Under the pieces are notes generated by a model. That model did not search any database and was not told where the DNA came from. It was given only the letters and a program-made list of their open reading frames with translations. Source: Citrobacter freundii (GTDB lineage: Bacteria; Bacteroidota; Bacteroidia; Chitinophagales; Chitinophagaceae). Taken from it: 64,000 nt of DNA. The translations under genes were made by a program, and so were the position numbers. The stretch lies in NCBI GenBank assembly GCA_003243445.1, contig QFQQ01000001.1, positions 1 to 64,000 of the forward strand, written 5' to 3'. Below, piece after piece: positions 1 through 8,413 of the stretch. Positions within the stretch are counted from its first letter, which is position 1, and every line of letters begins with the position of its first letter.

Positions 1-70
1 AAAATCGAAATGCATAGCTTTCCTGTGAAAAAAGATTCCAGCTTATAAAGATTGATCATTCACAACGAAC

Positions 71-103
71 CGTCGGCGGTCGGCGGTCGGCCGTCGGCGG
101 TCC
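71..103. repeat. 7-bp tandem word array (CGGCGGT)
   Basis: About four units of the 7-bp word CGGCGGT (one variant CGGCCGT) lie just past the stop codon of the bestrophin gene. The same word array forms both arms of an inverted repeat at 11872-12008, so this is probably one arm of a related element whose partner lies left of the window. The first 60 bases of the window hold nothing else I can recognise. Confidence 0.6.
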
Positions 104-107
104 TCCC

Positions 108-1001
108 TCACATCACATACTCCCCATTAATCGGCTTCACCGCTTCCGGAATCTCCTTCTCTCCCATCATCTGCAGCAGGTTGATCTCTATTGTGCGGGT
201 GATCTGGTTGAGCGGAACGCCTGCGGAATTATTTTCAAAGGGATTGATGAGGCTCATGCCATTGATCTGCGTGGACACAAATACAAAACCGATCAGCCAG
301 CCAAGAAAGATCGAATAAACGCCTGCAAACGGACTGATCACGAGTGTGAAAGTGACTACGAACAACCAGATGAAAACCTTGGTAAGATAACTGTAGGTGG
401 TGGGGAAAACGGTATTCTTGATCCGCTCGCTCATTCCCATGGAATCGCAGAAGCGCACGAGCATTTCATTGATCTCCATAAAACGGAATCCATCGATAAC
501 ACCTTTTTCGGATAGCTGCTGAAGTTCGCGGGACTGGATAGAAAGGATCGCATTGTGGCGGTTGGCTTGCGCGTCCACTTCTGGCAATTCTTCTTCCGGT
601 AGGAACTTGCTTCCGTAACTGTCATTCGCCGCATTCCTGAGATTCGCTTTTAATGCATATAAAAATGCAAGATGGCGGAAGATCATCCGCCTCGCCGTAA
701 CCTGGTCATTTCCGGCATAGCTCAACAATGCACGGGCAAAAGATCGTGAATCATTCACCAATGCACCCCAGATCTTGCGGGCTTCCCACCAGCGGTCATA
801 GGCCTGGTTATTATTAAAACCAATAAAGAATGCGATGGCCGTGCCAAGCAACGTAGGGATGATCGCGGGTATTTCAATATGATTTGCGATCAGGTATTCC
901 CGCACAAGATACGTGATCGTACAGGTGGCGATCATGATCAGATCGACCTGCCAGGTATTTTTCAGGATCCTGCTTAACCTGATACGCTGAACAGTAAGCA
1001 T
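108..1001 (-). CDS. Bestrophin family (UPF0187) anion channel
   Basis: The 297-residue protein matches the bacterial bestrophin family, pentameric inner-membrane chloride/anion channels. What is seen: an N-terminal segment with two hydrophobic stretches (about residues 18-65), the family-typical stretch NNQAYDRWWEARKIWG (about residues 64-79) with its conserved D-R-W-W-E, and a second hydrophobic pair at about 205-245 followed by a conserved NPFENN motif near residue 250. Length is the usual one for bacterial members. It is transcribed alone, away from the cbb3 cluster, with a 529-bp repeat-rich gap upstream. The actual ion and physiological role cannot be read from the sequence. Confidence 0.85.
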   Translation of the reverse strand: MLTVQRIRLSRILKNTWQVDLIMIATCTITYLVREYLIANHIEIPAIIPTLLGTAIAFFIGFNNNQAYDRWWEARKIWGALVNDSRSFARALLSYAGNDQVTARRMIFRHLAFLYALKANLRNAANDSYGSKFLPEEELPEVDAQANRHNAILSIQSRELQQLSEKGVIDGFRFMEINEMLVRFCDSMGMSERIKNTVFPTTYSYLTKVFIWLFVVTFTLVISPFAGVYSIFLGWLIGFVFVSTQINGMSLINPFENNSAGVPLNQITRTIEINLLQMMGEKEIPEAVKPINGEYVM

Positions 1002-1230
1002 AAGCTATTTTATACTGAAGTTAAATGATTGGGTGATGTGATAATGCTCTGTAACAAATCCTTTTTCTCCGGTTTTATCAGCCCGGGATTTTCTATCTGT
1101 TTAAAGCAGCTACCAAACCAAAGCCCATGCCATGAATAATGGCATTTCAGATATCGTTATCCTCAACGCCATGCAAATACCGATCGTAGGGGATTCAGGC
1201 GGTATTACAAAACAAAGATCGCAAGGCGTG

Positions 1231-1495
1231 AACTTCCTCCTTCGCTCGCTGCGGCGGGCAAGCCCGCAGATCGCGCAGATTGTCATTATTCATGGGAAAC
1301 ATTTCTCCAATAACAGCAAGTGCTTTAATTCGAAAGCGCAGATCACGCAGACCAGTTCCTGGTCTCAGCAACTGATCTGCGTGATCTGCGTATCCGGATA
1401 CGGCCGGTTAAATCATTAAACGAAATTTTCAATCAGGAAAAGTAAAATCTGCGAAATCAGTGGGCTTGCCCGCCGCAGCGAAGAAGGAGGAAATT
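1231..1495. repeat. Long nested inverted repeat in the bestrophin-safE gap
   Basis: The outer arms (1231-1281 and 1444-1495) pair over about 50 bp, and an inner pair (about 1337-1355 with 1374-1390) is made of CGCAGATCACGCAGA words. The outer arms carry the sequence TTCCTCCTTCGCT...GCGGGC...GCCCGCAGAT, which recurs in the element at 30090-30401. The rest of the 1002-1530 gap shows no convincing gene; an open frame on the plus strand at 1132-1419 merely runs through the repeat. Confidence 0.75.
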
Positions 1496-1530
1496 TAAGC
1501 CGGGCTGATCGATACGGCAGCAACTGAGCG

Positions 1531-2244
1531 TTAAAAATGACAGGACACTGCATTAACACCCAACCGGTCAAATGCAGGACTTAGATAAGGTATATTCAGA
1601 TTCAGCCCGCGAAGCAATAATAACACCCCAACCGTAGTGATCACCAGTGGGGGTAACTTCCGCATCCAGTTGTACCTGCTTCCGATGAATCTTCTTCCTG
1701 CAACGGCCATGATAATCATCGCAGGCAGTGTCCCTATTCCGAAGCATAACATGAAGAACCCTGCATATAAAATACTTCCGTAAGAAATGGAAGTAACAGC
1801 GGCGATATAGACCATTCCGCAGGGCAGCAGACCATTTGTTATACCGAATAACAATGCGCCGCCCGGACTACCGGCTCTTTTGATCATCCGCAAAACCAGT
1901 TGACTGATGGCCACGTAAAACCCATTCAGAAACGAAAAAGGTCTTGCGCGCCTGCCTATGTAATAACCGCCCGCCGCGATCAGCACGATCAATCCCGCCA
2001 GTACAGAGATCATTTGCTGATAGCCTGCAAGAAGAATTCCCCGGCCGATCAGGCCGGTGAGCAAACCGATCGACACATAGGTGATGATCCTGCCTGACTG
2101 ATAAAGCAGCAGGTTGATATAGCGCTGACGTGGTGGCAATCCTACGACCGGCATGGCCAGGCTGAGCGGTCCGCACATGCCGATGCAATGCAGGCTGCTG
2201 GCGAGCCCCAACATCAATGCAGGTATGATCAACAAGGTATTCAA
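1531..2244 (-). CDS. Sulfite exporter TauE/SafE-like membrane protein of the cbb3 cluster
   Basis: A 237-residue membrane protein with about six hydrophobic segments. Near the N-terminus it has the motif SLHCIGMCGPLSLAMP (about residues 17-32), characteristic of the DsbD-related 'HCxGMCGP' group of the TauE/SafE superfamily found next to cbb3 oxidase genes. A second half-motif, GITNGLLPCGMVYIA (about 133-147), fits the usual internal duplication with a Cys-containing helix. Such proteins are thought to help copper handling or thiol chemistry during oxidase assembly; this is inferred from family context. Its ATG overlaps the stop of the FixH gene by four bases (2241-2244), so the two are translationally coupled at the end of the cco operon. 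Confidence 0.85.
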   Translation of the reverse strand: MNTLLIIPALMLGLASSLHCIGMCGPLSLAMPVVGLPPRQRYINLLLYQSGRIITYVSIGLLTGLIGRGILLAGYQQMISVLAGLIVLIAAGGYYIGRRARPFSFLNGFYVAISQLVLRMIKRAGSPGGALLFGITNGLLPCGMVYIAAVTSISYGSILYAGFFMLCFGIGTLPAMIIMAVAGRRFIGSRYNWMRKLPPLVITTVGVLLLLRGLNLNIPYLSPAFDRLGVNAVSCHF

Positions 2245-2678
2245 CGAATGGTCAATGGGGTTTCGAAATAATATTGTTCCGGACCATTGCTCCAGCTCAG
2301 CTTGGCAGTATAAGTTCCGGGAGCAAGCAACTGCCGGTCGAACTGCTGGAAGGCTGAACTGTCAGGCTCAAGGGAAACCCTTCTGTCCTTATGTGAGTCA
2401 TAAGCACAATAGAATAAGATCTCCCCTTTTATTGAATGCCCCTTCATCTCCGATGGCAGTTGCAATTGCAGGCCGCTTTCCGATTGCGTAAATCTTGCCG
2501 CGGAACTCAGCTTACCTGTCCGCTGCGTTGCATCGATCACCTGCTGATAAGCAAGTTCATTCTTATAATAATCTTTATCCACCAATTCAAATTCGGTTTT
2601 CATACAACGGTATACAAGGAAGATGATCCCTGAACCAAAAGCCACAAACGTGATCAGCAGTTTATTTCCCCAACTCAT
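2241..2678 (-). CDS. ccoH: FixH/CcoH family cbb3 oxidase assembly protein
   Basis: A 145-residue protein with one N-terminal membrane helix (about residues 5-25) followed by the short motif ELVDKDYYKNELAYQ (about 31-45), which is the family signature of FixH-like proteins, and then a beta-rich periplasmic domain. CcoH/FixH is needed for stable assembly of the cbb3 cytochrome oxidase. It lies 17 bp downstream of ccoG and overlaps the next gene by four bases. The assignment rests on the motif, size and position; the C-terminal domain is poorly conserved in the family. Confidence 0.85.
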   Translation of the reverse strand: MSWGNKLLITFVAFGSGIIFLVYRCMKTEFELVDKDYYKNELAYQQVIDATQRTGKLSSAARFTQSESGLQLQLPSEMKGHSIKGEILFYCAYDSHKDRRVSLEPDSSAFQQFDRQLLAPGTYTAKLSWSNGPEQYYFETPLTIR

Positions 2679-2695
2679 AACTTTCGTTTTAAAAA

Positions 2696-4117
2696 TTAAA
2701 ATCGTGTGAACGGCCCCATGAAATTTGTTGTAACGGTCGTGATCAGTTCACCTCCTGAATATAAACCGATCCTGAGCGGCAGCTTTCTTTTTGTCACATA
2801 TGTTTTGGGTAAAACAATAAAGAAAGAACCCTTGCCCTGATCCTCTTTTTTCACCATGATCTCCCTTCCTTCCGCCTCCATAATACGACCGGGAGCATCC
2901 ATCAAACGAAGCGAGAGCGGAATATCCTTCAAGGTCTTATTGACCACTTTGATGGTATAAAGATTTGAAAGACTATCCTCCCCTCTTTCCTGGTAAAGCT
3001 GACCGGGAGCGCGAACGATGGTACCATCCACATCTTTGCGGCTGATCAGCAGTAACGCAAGCAGGCCGGCAAGCAGCAGTAACAAAATTGTGTACATTTT
3101 CATCCGGAGGGTGAACTTCAGCTTCTCTCCTTTCGCGATGCCGTTTTCGGAAGTATAACTGATCAGGCCGGTTGGTTTGTTGATGGCGGTCATCATTCTG
3201 TCGCAGGCATCAATGCAGGCTGTGCAACCGACACATTCCATTTGTATGCCGTTACGGATATCGATACCGGTCGGGCAAACCTTCACACATTGAAAACAGT
3301 CGATGCAATCTCCTTTTACTTCAATGGAATTCTTTTTGAATTTACCACGGGGTTCACCCCTGTTGTAATTGTATGCTACAGCCATTGAATTCTTATCCAG
3401 CAACACGCTTTGCAAACGGCCATAGGGACACACTACAGTACAGGCCTGCTCCCTGAACCATGCATATACGGCATAGAACACACCGGAAAATGCAAGAATG
3501 CCCAGGAAGCTGCCTGCATGCTTGCTGACCGGCTCGCGGATAGTGGCTATTAATTCGTCAACGCCGATAATATAGGATAAGAAAAAATTGGCAATGATAA
3601 ATGAAAGAAAAAAGAAGACTATGTGCTTCAATAGCTTTTTCCTGATCTTCTCACCTGACCAGGCTGCATTGCTCAACAACTTCTGCTCCGCGGCATCTCC
3701 TTCTATGAGATATTCAATTTTCCGGAAGATCATTTCCATAAAGATGGTTTGCGGACAAACCCATCCGCAGAACAATCTTCCGAACGCAGCAGTAAAGAGC
3801 ACAATAAAAACGATGAACGCAACCATGGCCAGGCCAAAGATGAAAAAGTCCTGTGGCCAGAAGATCTTACCAAAGAGAATGAATTTTGCTTGCGTAATAT
3901 TGAACAGAAACAAAGGCCTGCCATGCACTTTAACAAATGGCAGGCCTGCGAATAAAGCAAAAAAGAAAAAGCTTACGATGGTGCGTGCACGGTAAAATTT
4001 CCCGGACGGTTTCTTGGCAAACACCCACTTCCTCTTTCCGCGCTCATCCATTGTAGCCAGGCGATCACGGAACGATACGGATGTTTCGGGCTTATCTTTT
4101 ATGCTGTGGTTTTCCAT
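2696..4117 (-). CDS. ccoG: cbb3 oxidase accessory ferredoxin-like protein CcoG
   Basis: A 473-residue membrane iron-sulfur protein. It shows several hydrophobic segments in the first 230 residues, the conserved CGWVCPQTIFMEM motif (about residues 117-129), a second CxxxCP (ACTVVCPYG, about 226-234) and two 4Fe-4S binding clusters, CIDCFQCVKVCP and CVGCTACIDACD (about 272-305). The C-terminal 100 residues form a periplasmic Ig-like (FixG C-terminal) domain. Family role: CcoG (FixG, RdxA) is reported to act in copper reduction for cbb3 assembly. It starts 8 bp after the ccoP stop codon, so it is within the same operon. Confidence 0.95.
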   Translation of the reverse strand: MENHSIKDKPETSVSFRDRLATMDERGKRKWVFAKKPSGKFYRARTIVSFFFFALFAGLPFVKVHGRPLFLFNITQAKFILFGKIFWPQDFFIFGLAMVAFIVFIVLFTAAFGRLFCGWVCPQTIFMEMIFRKIEYLIEGDAAEQKLLSNAAWSGEKIRKKLLKHIVFFFLSFIIANFFLSYIIGVDELIATIREPVSKHAGSFLGILAFSGVFYAVYAWFREQACTVVCPYGRLQSVLLDKNSMAVAYNYNRGEPRGKFKKNSIEVKGDCIDCFQCVKVCPTGIDIRNGIQMECVGCTACIDACDRMMTAINKPTGLISYTSENGIAKGEKLKFTLRMKMYTILLLLLAGLLALLLISRKDVDGTIVRAPGQLYQERGEDSLSNLYTIKVVNKTLKDIPLSLRLMDAPGRIMEAEGREIMVKKEDQGKGSFFIVLPKTYVTKRKLPLRIGLYSGGELITTVTTNFMGPFTRF

Positions 4118-4125
4118 AGTGGATT

Positions 4126-5304
4126 TTAATGGACGGTTACGGTTTTATTTTCAGTCACGACTTTTGCTGAGTCAGTGGCCGGAGCTGCTTCTTTCATTTC
4201 AATTCCTTGTGGCGCCTTGGGCGAAGGAGGATTGCTGCCGTGCAATGACTTCACATAACTTGCCACCTGTGCGATCTGCTTGTTGGAATAAGTGTTCTGC
4301 CACTGCGGCATGGCATTGATTCCATAACGGATGGTTTTAAAGACATCCTTGATATCATTTCCATGCAACCAATAGTTATCAGTCAGGTTGGGGCCTACGT
4401 CACCGGCACCGGTTTCCTTATGACAGCTTGCACATGATTTTGTGAAGATCATCTTACCTTCACCAAGATCATCTGCGGATACGAGCAGCTTAACAGTATT
4501 TTCATCCACTGCATCACCTTTCTTCTTCAGATACTCGCGCACTTCCATTTCCGCTTTCTGTACAGAAGCTATATATTCTTCACTGCTGGAAGGCCCGCTG
4601 TGGGAGATATGAAATCTCCAGAGATAGAACACACCGAAAATGATCGTCACATAGAATCCATAAAGCCACCATGGCGGCAAACGGTTGTTCAACTCACGGA
4701 TGCCATCATACTCGTGATCCAGCACCAGCGTTGCTTCTTCACTGATCGGTTTCATCTTATTCATCTTATCCCACCAGTTGAGCCTTGTCTTTTTCAGCTC
4801 TTTGATCTCTTCAGGAGAAAGGCCTTCTTCAACCAGTTTGGCCTTTTCTTTCTTCACCAGGAAACGGATGTTGACCAGCAATCCCATGATGATCAGGAAC
4901 TCCAGGAAGATCACGCCGTTCATCAGGTAAAATGTAGAGGTATCGATTCCTCCTATCACAGAAGCTGTCTTCACTGTTTCCTCCGTTTTTTCTTCCTGCG
5001 CGAAAGATCCGTTGGAAAAGGCAAGCATTGATACAAGTAATACTACGGGAATGATCTTCGCTGCAGTATCTCTTTTCTTTCTTTCCTGTAAACGGATGTC
5101 GGCAATTCCCAGCAACACATATCCCAATACACCGATTACGATCGCGAGCAGCATCATCACAAACAAAAGCGCCAGTGCAAGCGGTTTGCTGAAGATCGAT
5201 TCACCCGGGCCATCAGCAGCAAATACTTGCTGATTACCCATCAGAAGGCCGGCCACCGCAAGTGCGATGCCGTATCTTGATATTTTTTTGAATGATAAAA
5301 ACAT
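4126..5304 (-). CDS. ccoP: cbb3-type cytochrome c oxidase subunit III (CcoP), mono-haem
   Basis: The 392-residue protein starts with a cleavable-looking signal/hydrophobic segment, then further membrane segments at about 40-65, 85-105 and 125-150. The CcoP N-terminal signature is visible as NNRLPPWWLYGFYVTI (about 207-222), followed by a cytochrome c domain with haem motif CASCH at 291-295 and a distal Met region (NAMPQW). Classical proteobacterial CcoP has two CxxCH motifs; only one is present here, as in other Bacteroidota. The first 150 residues are an extra extension relative to proteobacterial CcoP. It transfers electrons into the CcoNO core. It is separated from ccoQ by a 250-bp repeat-filled gap. 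Confidence 0.93.
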   Translation of the reverse strand: MFLSFKKISRYGIALAVAGLLMGNQQVFAADGPGESIFSKPLALALLFVMMLLAIVIGVLGYVLLGIADIRLQERKKRDTAAKIIPVVLLVSMLAFSNGSFAQEEKTEETVKTASVIGGIDTSTFYLMNGVIFLEFLIIMGLLVNIRFLVKKEKAKLVEEGLSPEEIKELKKTRLNWWDKMNKMKPISEEATLVLDHEYDGIRELNNRLPPWWLYGFYVTIIFGVFYLWRFHISHSGPSSSEEYIASVQKAEMEVREYLKKKGDAVDENTVKLLVSADDLGEGKMIFTKSCASCHKETGAGDVGPNLTDNYWLHGNDIKDVFKTIRYGINAMPQWQNTYSNKQIAQVASYVKSLHGSNPPSPKAPQGIEMKEAAPATDSAKVVTENKTVTVH

Positions 5305-5370
5305 AGTAGTCAGTTACAGTTTAATGATTCCAAACTTTTCAAGGTTGCAGCGATTCCTGGGCGATCCCGG

Positions 5371-5523
5371 GGTTCCAATGGTCCCAATGGTTCCAATGGT
5401 TTCAGAAGTTCCAGGGGTTCCATATGTTCTTCCGAACGGAGTATCATTACGGAGATATTTTAAGGATTGTTTCGCGGTAGCAACCTCTGAAACCCCTGGA
5501 ACCCCTGAAACCTCTGGAACCTT
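5371..5523. repeat. Inverted arrays of a 9-bp repeat between ccoQ and ccoP
   Basis: The left arm (5371-5422) is a run of 9-bp units of the form GTTCCAATG/GTTTCAGAA/GTTCCAGGG. The right arm (5481-5523) is the complementary array (CCTCTGAAA, CCCCTGGAA). The two can pair into a long imperfect hairpin with a loop near 58 bp. It occupies the 5305-5554 gap inside the oxidase operon. Open frames on both strands here only reflect the 9-bp (3 x 3) periodicity. Possible role: transcript processing or attenuation that changes the ccoP to ccoNO ratio (inference). Confidence 0.8.
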
Positions 5524-5554
5524 TATAACGCGTTTAACTATGATCAACACATTG

Positions 5555-5716
5555 TCATTGATCCAACGGAATGCGGCTGATCGCTTTTAATTTTTGTTTA
5601 TTGCTTTTGAAAACCCAGGTAAGCATGATGGCAAAGAACAGAAAGAAGATGGAAAGGGAGATCAGTCCCATCAGGTCCACTCCTTTGATTTTTTCCAGGT
5701 AATGAATGAATTTCAT
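5555..5716 (-). CDS. ccoQ: Small cbb3 oxidase subunit CcoQ-like protein
   Basis: A 53-residue frame begins with ATG at 5716 and ends with TGA at 5555. It encodes one hydrophobic helix (about residues 15-36, GLISLSIFFLFFAIMLTWVF) followed by a basic tail (KSNKQKLKAISR). Size, single helix, basic tail and position between ccoNO and ccoP match CcoQ, the small subunit that stabilises the cbb3 complex. It begins only 9 bp after the ccoNO stop codon. There is no sequence motif strong enough to prove the family, so the call relies on topology and context. Confidence 0.85.
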   Translation of the reverse strand: MKFIHYLEKIKGVDLMGLISLSIFFLFFAIMLTWVFKSNKQKLKAISRIPLDQ

Positions 5717-5725
5717 AAAACAGTT

Positions 5726-7864
5726 TTAGGGGTTATCATTTGCTTTTGCTGTTTTGGCCGGGTCTGCTTTTATATCGGTGCCCAGTCTTTGCAGATAAGC
5801 GATCAGGGCTACGATCTCTGCATTGGCGGGTGTTGCGATCTTATCCTTTTTCAGATTGGCGGCAATACTGTCTGCCTGGCGCATCAGGTCATTATTAGCT
5901 TTGCGATCATAACCCTCGGGGTAAGGCACACCAAGCGAGCGCATCGCGCGGATCTTTGCAGGAGTGGATGCAGTATCAAGCGGGTTATCCAGCAGCCAGG
6001 TATATTGCGGCATTACGGAACCGGGCGACATAGAGCGTGGATCATACATGTGGTTATAATGCCAGCTGTCGGGATATTTACCACCTTCGCGCGCCAAATC
6101 CGGGCCAGTACGTTTGCTTCCCCATTGGAACGGGTGATCATATACAAACTCACCGGCTTTGGAATATTCGCCGTAGCGCGCCACCTCATCTCTGAACGGA
6201 CGGACCATCTGCGAGTGACAGGTGTAACAACCTTCACGTATATAAATATCCCGGCCCTGTAATTCCAGCGGAGTGTATGGTTTTACACTTGCGATAGTTG
6301 GCACGTTTGATTTAACAAGGAAGGTTGGAATAAATTCGATCATACCACCGATCGCAACAACGATCAGGCTTAATACCAGCATGGTAACTGGCTTTCTTTC
6401 GAGCACACGGTGCCAGTATTCTTTTTTTGCATGAGCTTCTTTTATCATTGGCGCAGCTTCGGCAGCCTCATTGGGAACAAAGGTTCCTTTTGCCATGGTC
6501 TTATAGAGATTATAAACCATCATCAGCGCGCCAACCAGGTATAATCCACCACCAATGCTGCGGGAGATATACATCGGCTTGATGTTATTCACTGTTTCCA
6601 TGAACTGAAAACGCAGTTGCCCCTCCGGCGTAAATGATTTCCACATCAGGCTTTGCTCAAATCCCGCCCAGTAAAGCGGCACCGCATAAAGAATGATACC
6701 GATCGTGCCAAGCCAGAAATGGTTAGTCGCAAGCTTCTTTGAATACAGCTCGGTATTCCACATTTTCGGGATCATATAATAAAGGATGGCAAATGCAAGA
6801 AACCCATTCCATCCGAGACCGCCGATATGCACGTGGGCAATCGTCCAATCGCTGAAGTGGGAGATCGCATTCACGCTTTTCAAACTCAGCATTGGCCCTT
6901 CGAATGTTGCCATACCATAGCAGGTGATCGCAACAACCATGAACTTCAACACGGGATCTTCTTTCACTTTATCCCATGCACCGCGAAGGGTGAACAAACC
7001 ATTCAGCATACCGCCCCAGCTTGGCGCGATCAGCATGATGGAAAATACCACGCCGAGAGATTGTGCCCAGTCGGGCAACGCTGTATATAACAAGTGGTGC
7101 GGACCTGCCCAGATATAGATAAAGATCAGCGCCCAGAAGTGGATAATGGAGAGACGATAAGAATATACAGGGCGATTGGCGGCTTTCGGAAGAAAGTAAT
7201 ACATCAGCCCCAACACAGGCGTGGTAAGAAAGAATGCCACCGCATTATGTCCATACCACCATTGCACCAATGCATCCTGTACGCCGGCATACCAGCTATA
7301 GCTTTTAAGGAAAGAAACCGGAATTTCAAATGAGTTCACAATGTGCAGTAATGCGACGGTCACCCAGGTAGCAATGTAAAACCAGATGGCAACATACAAA
7401 TGCTTTTCCCTTCTTTTGATAATGGTGCCAAACATGTTAATACCGAAGATCACCCACACCAGTGTGATGGCGATATCGATCGGCCATTCCAGTTCAGCAT
7501 ATTCCTTACCGGTGGTCTTACCCATCAGCAGCGTGATGGCAGCAGCGGCAATGATCGCCTGCCAGCCCCAGAAATGCATCCAGCTGAGTTTATCGCTGAA
7601 CATTCTTGCCTTACATAAACGCTGCAACGAATAATAGATGCCGGCAAATGAGGCATTACCAACGAAGGCAAAGATGATCGCGTTCGTATGCACCGGGCGC
7701 ATACGACCAAAAGTGGTAGCAGGAAGATTCAGACTGCTCGCGGGATAATAGATCTGGATAGCGGCCCATAAACCGGCCAGCATACCAACAATACCGAAGA
7801 CGATGGTAGCCAGCCCAAAGGCTTTTACGATCTTGTTGTCATAATAGAATTTCTCGATTTGCAT
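5726..7864 (-). CDS. ccoNO: Fused cbb3 cytochrome c oxidase subunits I and II (CcoN-CcoO)
   Basis: The 712-residue protein joins CcoN (about residues 1-480, twelve or more membrane helices) to CcoO (about 500-712). CcoN shows the haem-copper ligand regions: GRMRPVHTNAIIFAF near 52-66, the WWYGHNAVAFFLTT motif near 202-215 and HVHIGGLGWNG near 345-355. The CcoO part has a membrane anchor (about 497-515) and a single haem c motif CYTCH at 546-550. The fusion is typical of Bacteroidota, while proteobacteria use two genes. The complex is the high-affinity terminal oxidase used at low oxygen. It starts 12 bp after ccoS. Confidence 0.96.
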   Translation of the reverse strand: MQIEKFYYDNKIVKAFGLATIVFGIVGMLAGLWAAIQIYYPASSLNLPATTFGRMRPVHTNAIIFAFVGNASFAGIYYSLQRLCKARMFSDKLSWMHFWGWQAIIAAAAITLLMGKTTGKEYAELEWPIDIAITLVWVIFGINMFGTIIKRREKHLYVAIWFYIATWVTVALLHIVNSFEIPVSFLKSYSWYAGVQDALVQWWYGHNAVAFFLTTPVLGLMYYFLPKAANRPVYSYRLSIIHFWALIFIYIWAGPHHLLYTALPDWAQSLGVVFSIMLIAPSWGGMLNGLFTLRGAWDKVKEDPVLKFMVVAITCYGMATFEGPMLSLKSVNAISHFSDWTIAHVHIGGLGWNGFLAFAILYYMIPKMWNTELYSKKLATNHFWLGTIGIILYAVPLYWAGFEQSLMWKSFTPEGQLRFQFMETVNNIKPMYISRSIGGGLYLVGALMMVYNLYKTMAKGTFVPNEAAEAAPMIKEAHAKKEYWHRVLERKPVTMLVLSLIVVAIGGMIEFIPTFLVKSNVPTIASVKPYTPLELQGRDIYIREGCYTCHSQMVRPFRDEVARYGEYSKAGEFVYDHPFQWGSKRTGPDLAREGGKYPDSWHYNHMYDPRSMSPGSVMPQYTWLLDNPLDTASTPAKIRAMRSLGVPYPEGYDRKANNDLMRQADSIAANLKKDKIATPANAEIVALIAYLQRLGTDIKADPAKTAKANDNP

Positions 7865-7876
7865 AAGCAGGGAGAT

Positions 7877-8050
7877 TTATTGCTTTTTATTGTTCGCGGT
7901 TTCAGAAACAGAAGGGTCATCAAAAAGAATACGCGAAGCGGGTGAATAATCATCTTCAAACTGGCCACCACGAACTCCCCAGAGAAAGGCTATCAGAAAA
8001 AAACCAGCAACAGTGACGCTGACGATGAGAAGAATAAATATGACGCTCAT
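7877..8050 (-). CDS. ccoS: cbb3 oxidase maturation protein CcoS
   Basis: I start this gene at the ATG at 8050 (57 residues) rather than at the upstream ATG at 8092, because CcoS proteins begin directly with their single membrane helix (MSVIFILLIVSVTVAGFF). It is followed by the family-typical FLWGVRGGQFEDDYSPA.RIL region. CcoS is required for insertion of haem and copper cofactors into cbb3 oxidase. A weak Bacteroidota-type -7 element (TACTTTTA, minus strand, about 8068-8075) lies just upstream, so ccoS may open its own transcription unit downstream of the repeat at 8238-8401. Confidence 0.9.
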   Translation of the reverse strand: MSVIFILLIVSVTVAGFFLIAFLWGVRGGQFEDDYSPASRILFDDPSVSETANNKKQ

Positions 8051-8120
8051 GATCTTTATTGATGATGTAAAAGTATCCGGGGAAGAAAACATGATGAATA
8101 AGGAGGATCAGGAGGGAATA

Positions 8121-8132
8121 TGATCTTTGTCA
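8121..8132. promoter_or_regulatory. Possible CRP/FNR-type half-palindrome upstream of ccoS
   Basis: TGATCTTTGTCA fits the TGA(C/T)-N4-(G/A)TCA architecture of CRP/FNR-family operators with one asymmetry. It is centred about 60 bp upstream of the inferred ccoS start site, a class-I activator distance. A similar, more symmetric site precedes the RIC gene (11031-11044). This is a pattern match only. Confidence 0.3.
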
Positions 8133-8237
8133 TGCGGAAGTCAGGAGAGATGAAAAGTGGATCCCGCGGATCAAGCAGATTAGTACCTGATAAAAGAAAC
8201 AAATCCGCGTGGTTGGATCTGACAGGCATGTCTGCGG

Positions 8238-8401
8238 CGTAGGGCCCCCTCTAAATCTCCCCCTTCAGGGGAGACTTTGAACAGTCTGGTAAAAAGAAAT
8301 GCCTCAACTTATCGGATATGATATTCGATAAATAATAAGCCCCCTTTATTGTGAATGTGCTAAGTCTCCCCTGAAGGGGGAGATTTAGAGGGGGCCCTAC
8401 G
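8238..8401. repeat. Near-perfect 41-bp inverted repeat element between ccoI and ccoS
   Basis: Arms 8238-8278 and 8361-8401 match at 40 of 41 positions and enclose an 82-bp loop, which itself has a 23-bp palindrome (8309-8331). The arm begins CGTAGGGCCCCCTCTAAATC. A closely related but truncated element is at 44018-44154. Words like CGCGGATC / CAGATT at 8160-8215 next to it resemble other intergenic elements of the window. No gene is seen in 8093-8413. Confidence 0.85.
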
Positions 8402-8413
8402 CGGGAACAAAAA

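Noticed and set aside
1132..1419. 95-residue open frame on the plus strand
   Set aside because: It runs through the inverted-repeat element at 1231-1495, has no signal, domain or gene-like composition.
5267..5590. 107- and 78-residue open frames on both strands between ccoP and ccoQ
   Set aside because: They are produced by the 9-bp (multiple of three) word arrays; the VPGVSE-like repeats are periodicity, not a collagen-like protein.
5594..6262. 222-residue plus-strand frame
   Set aside because: It is antisense to the C-terminal half of ccoNO, and the opposite strand has clear oxidase motifs.
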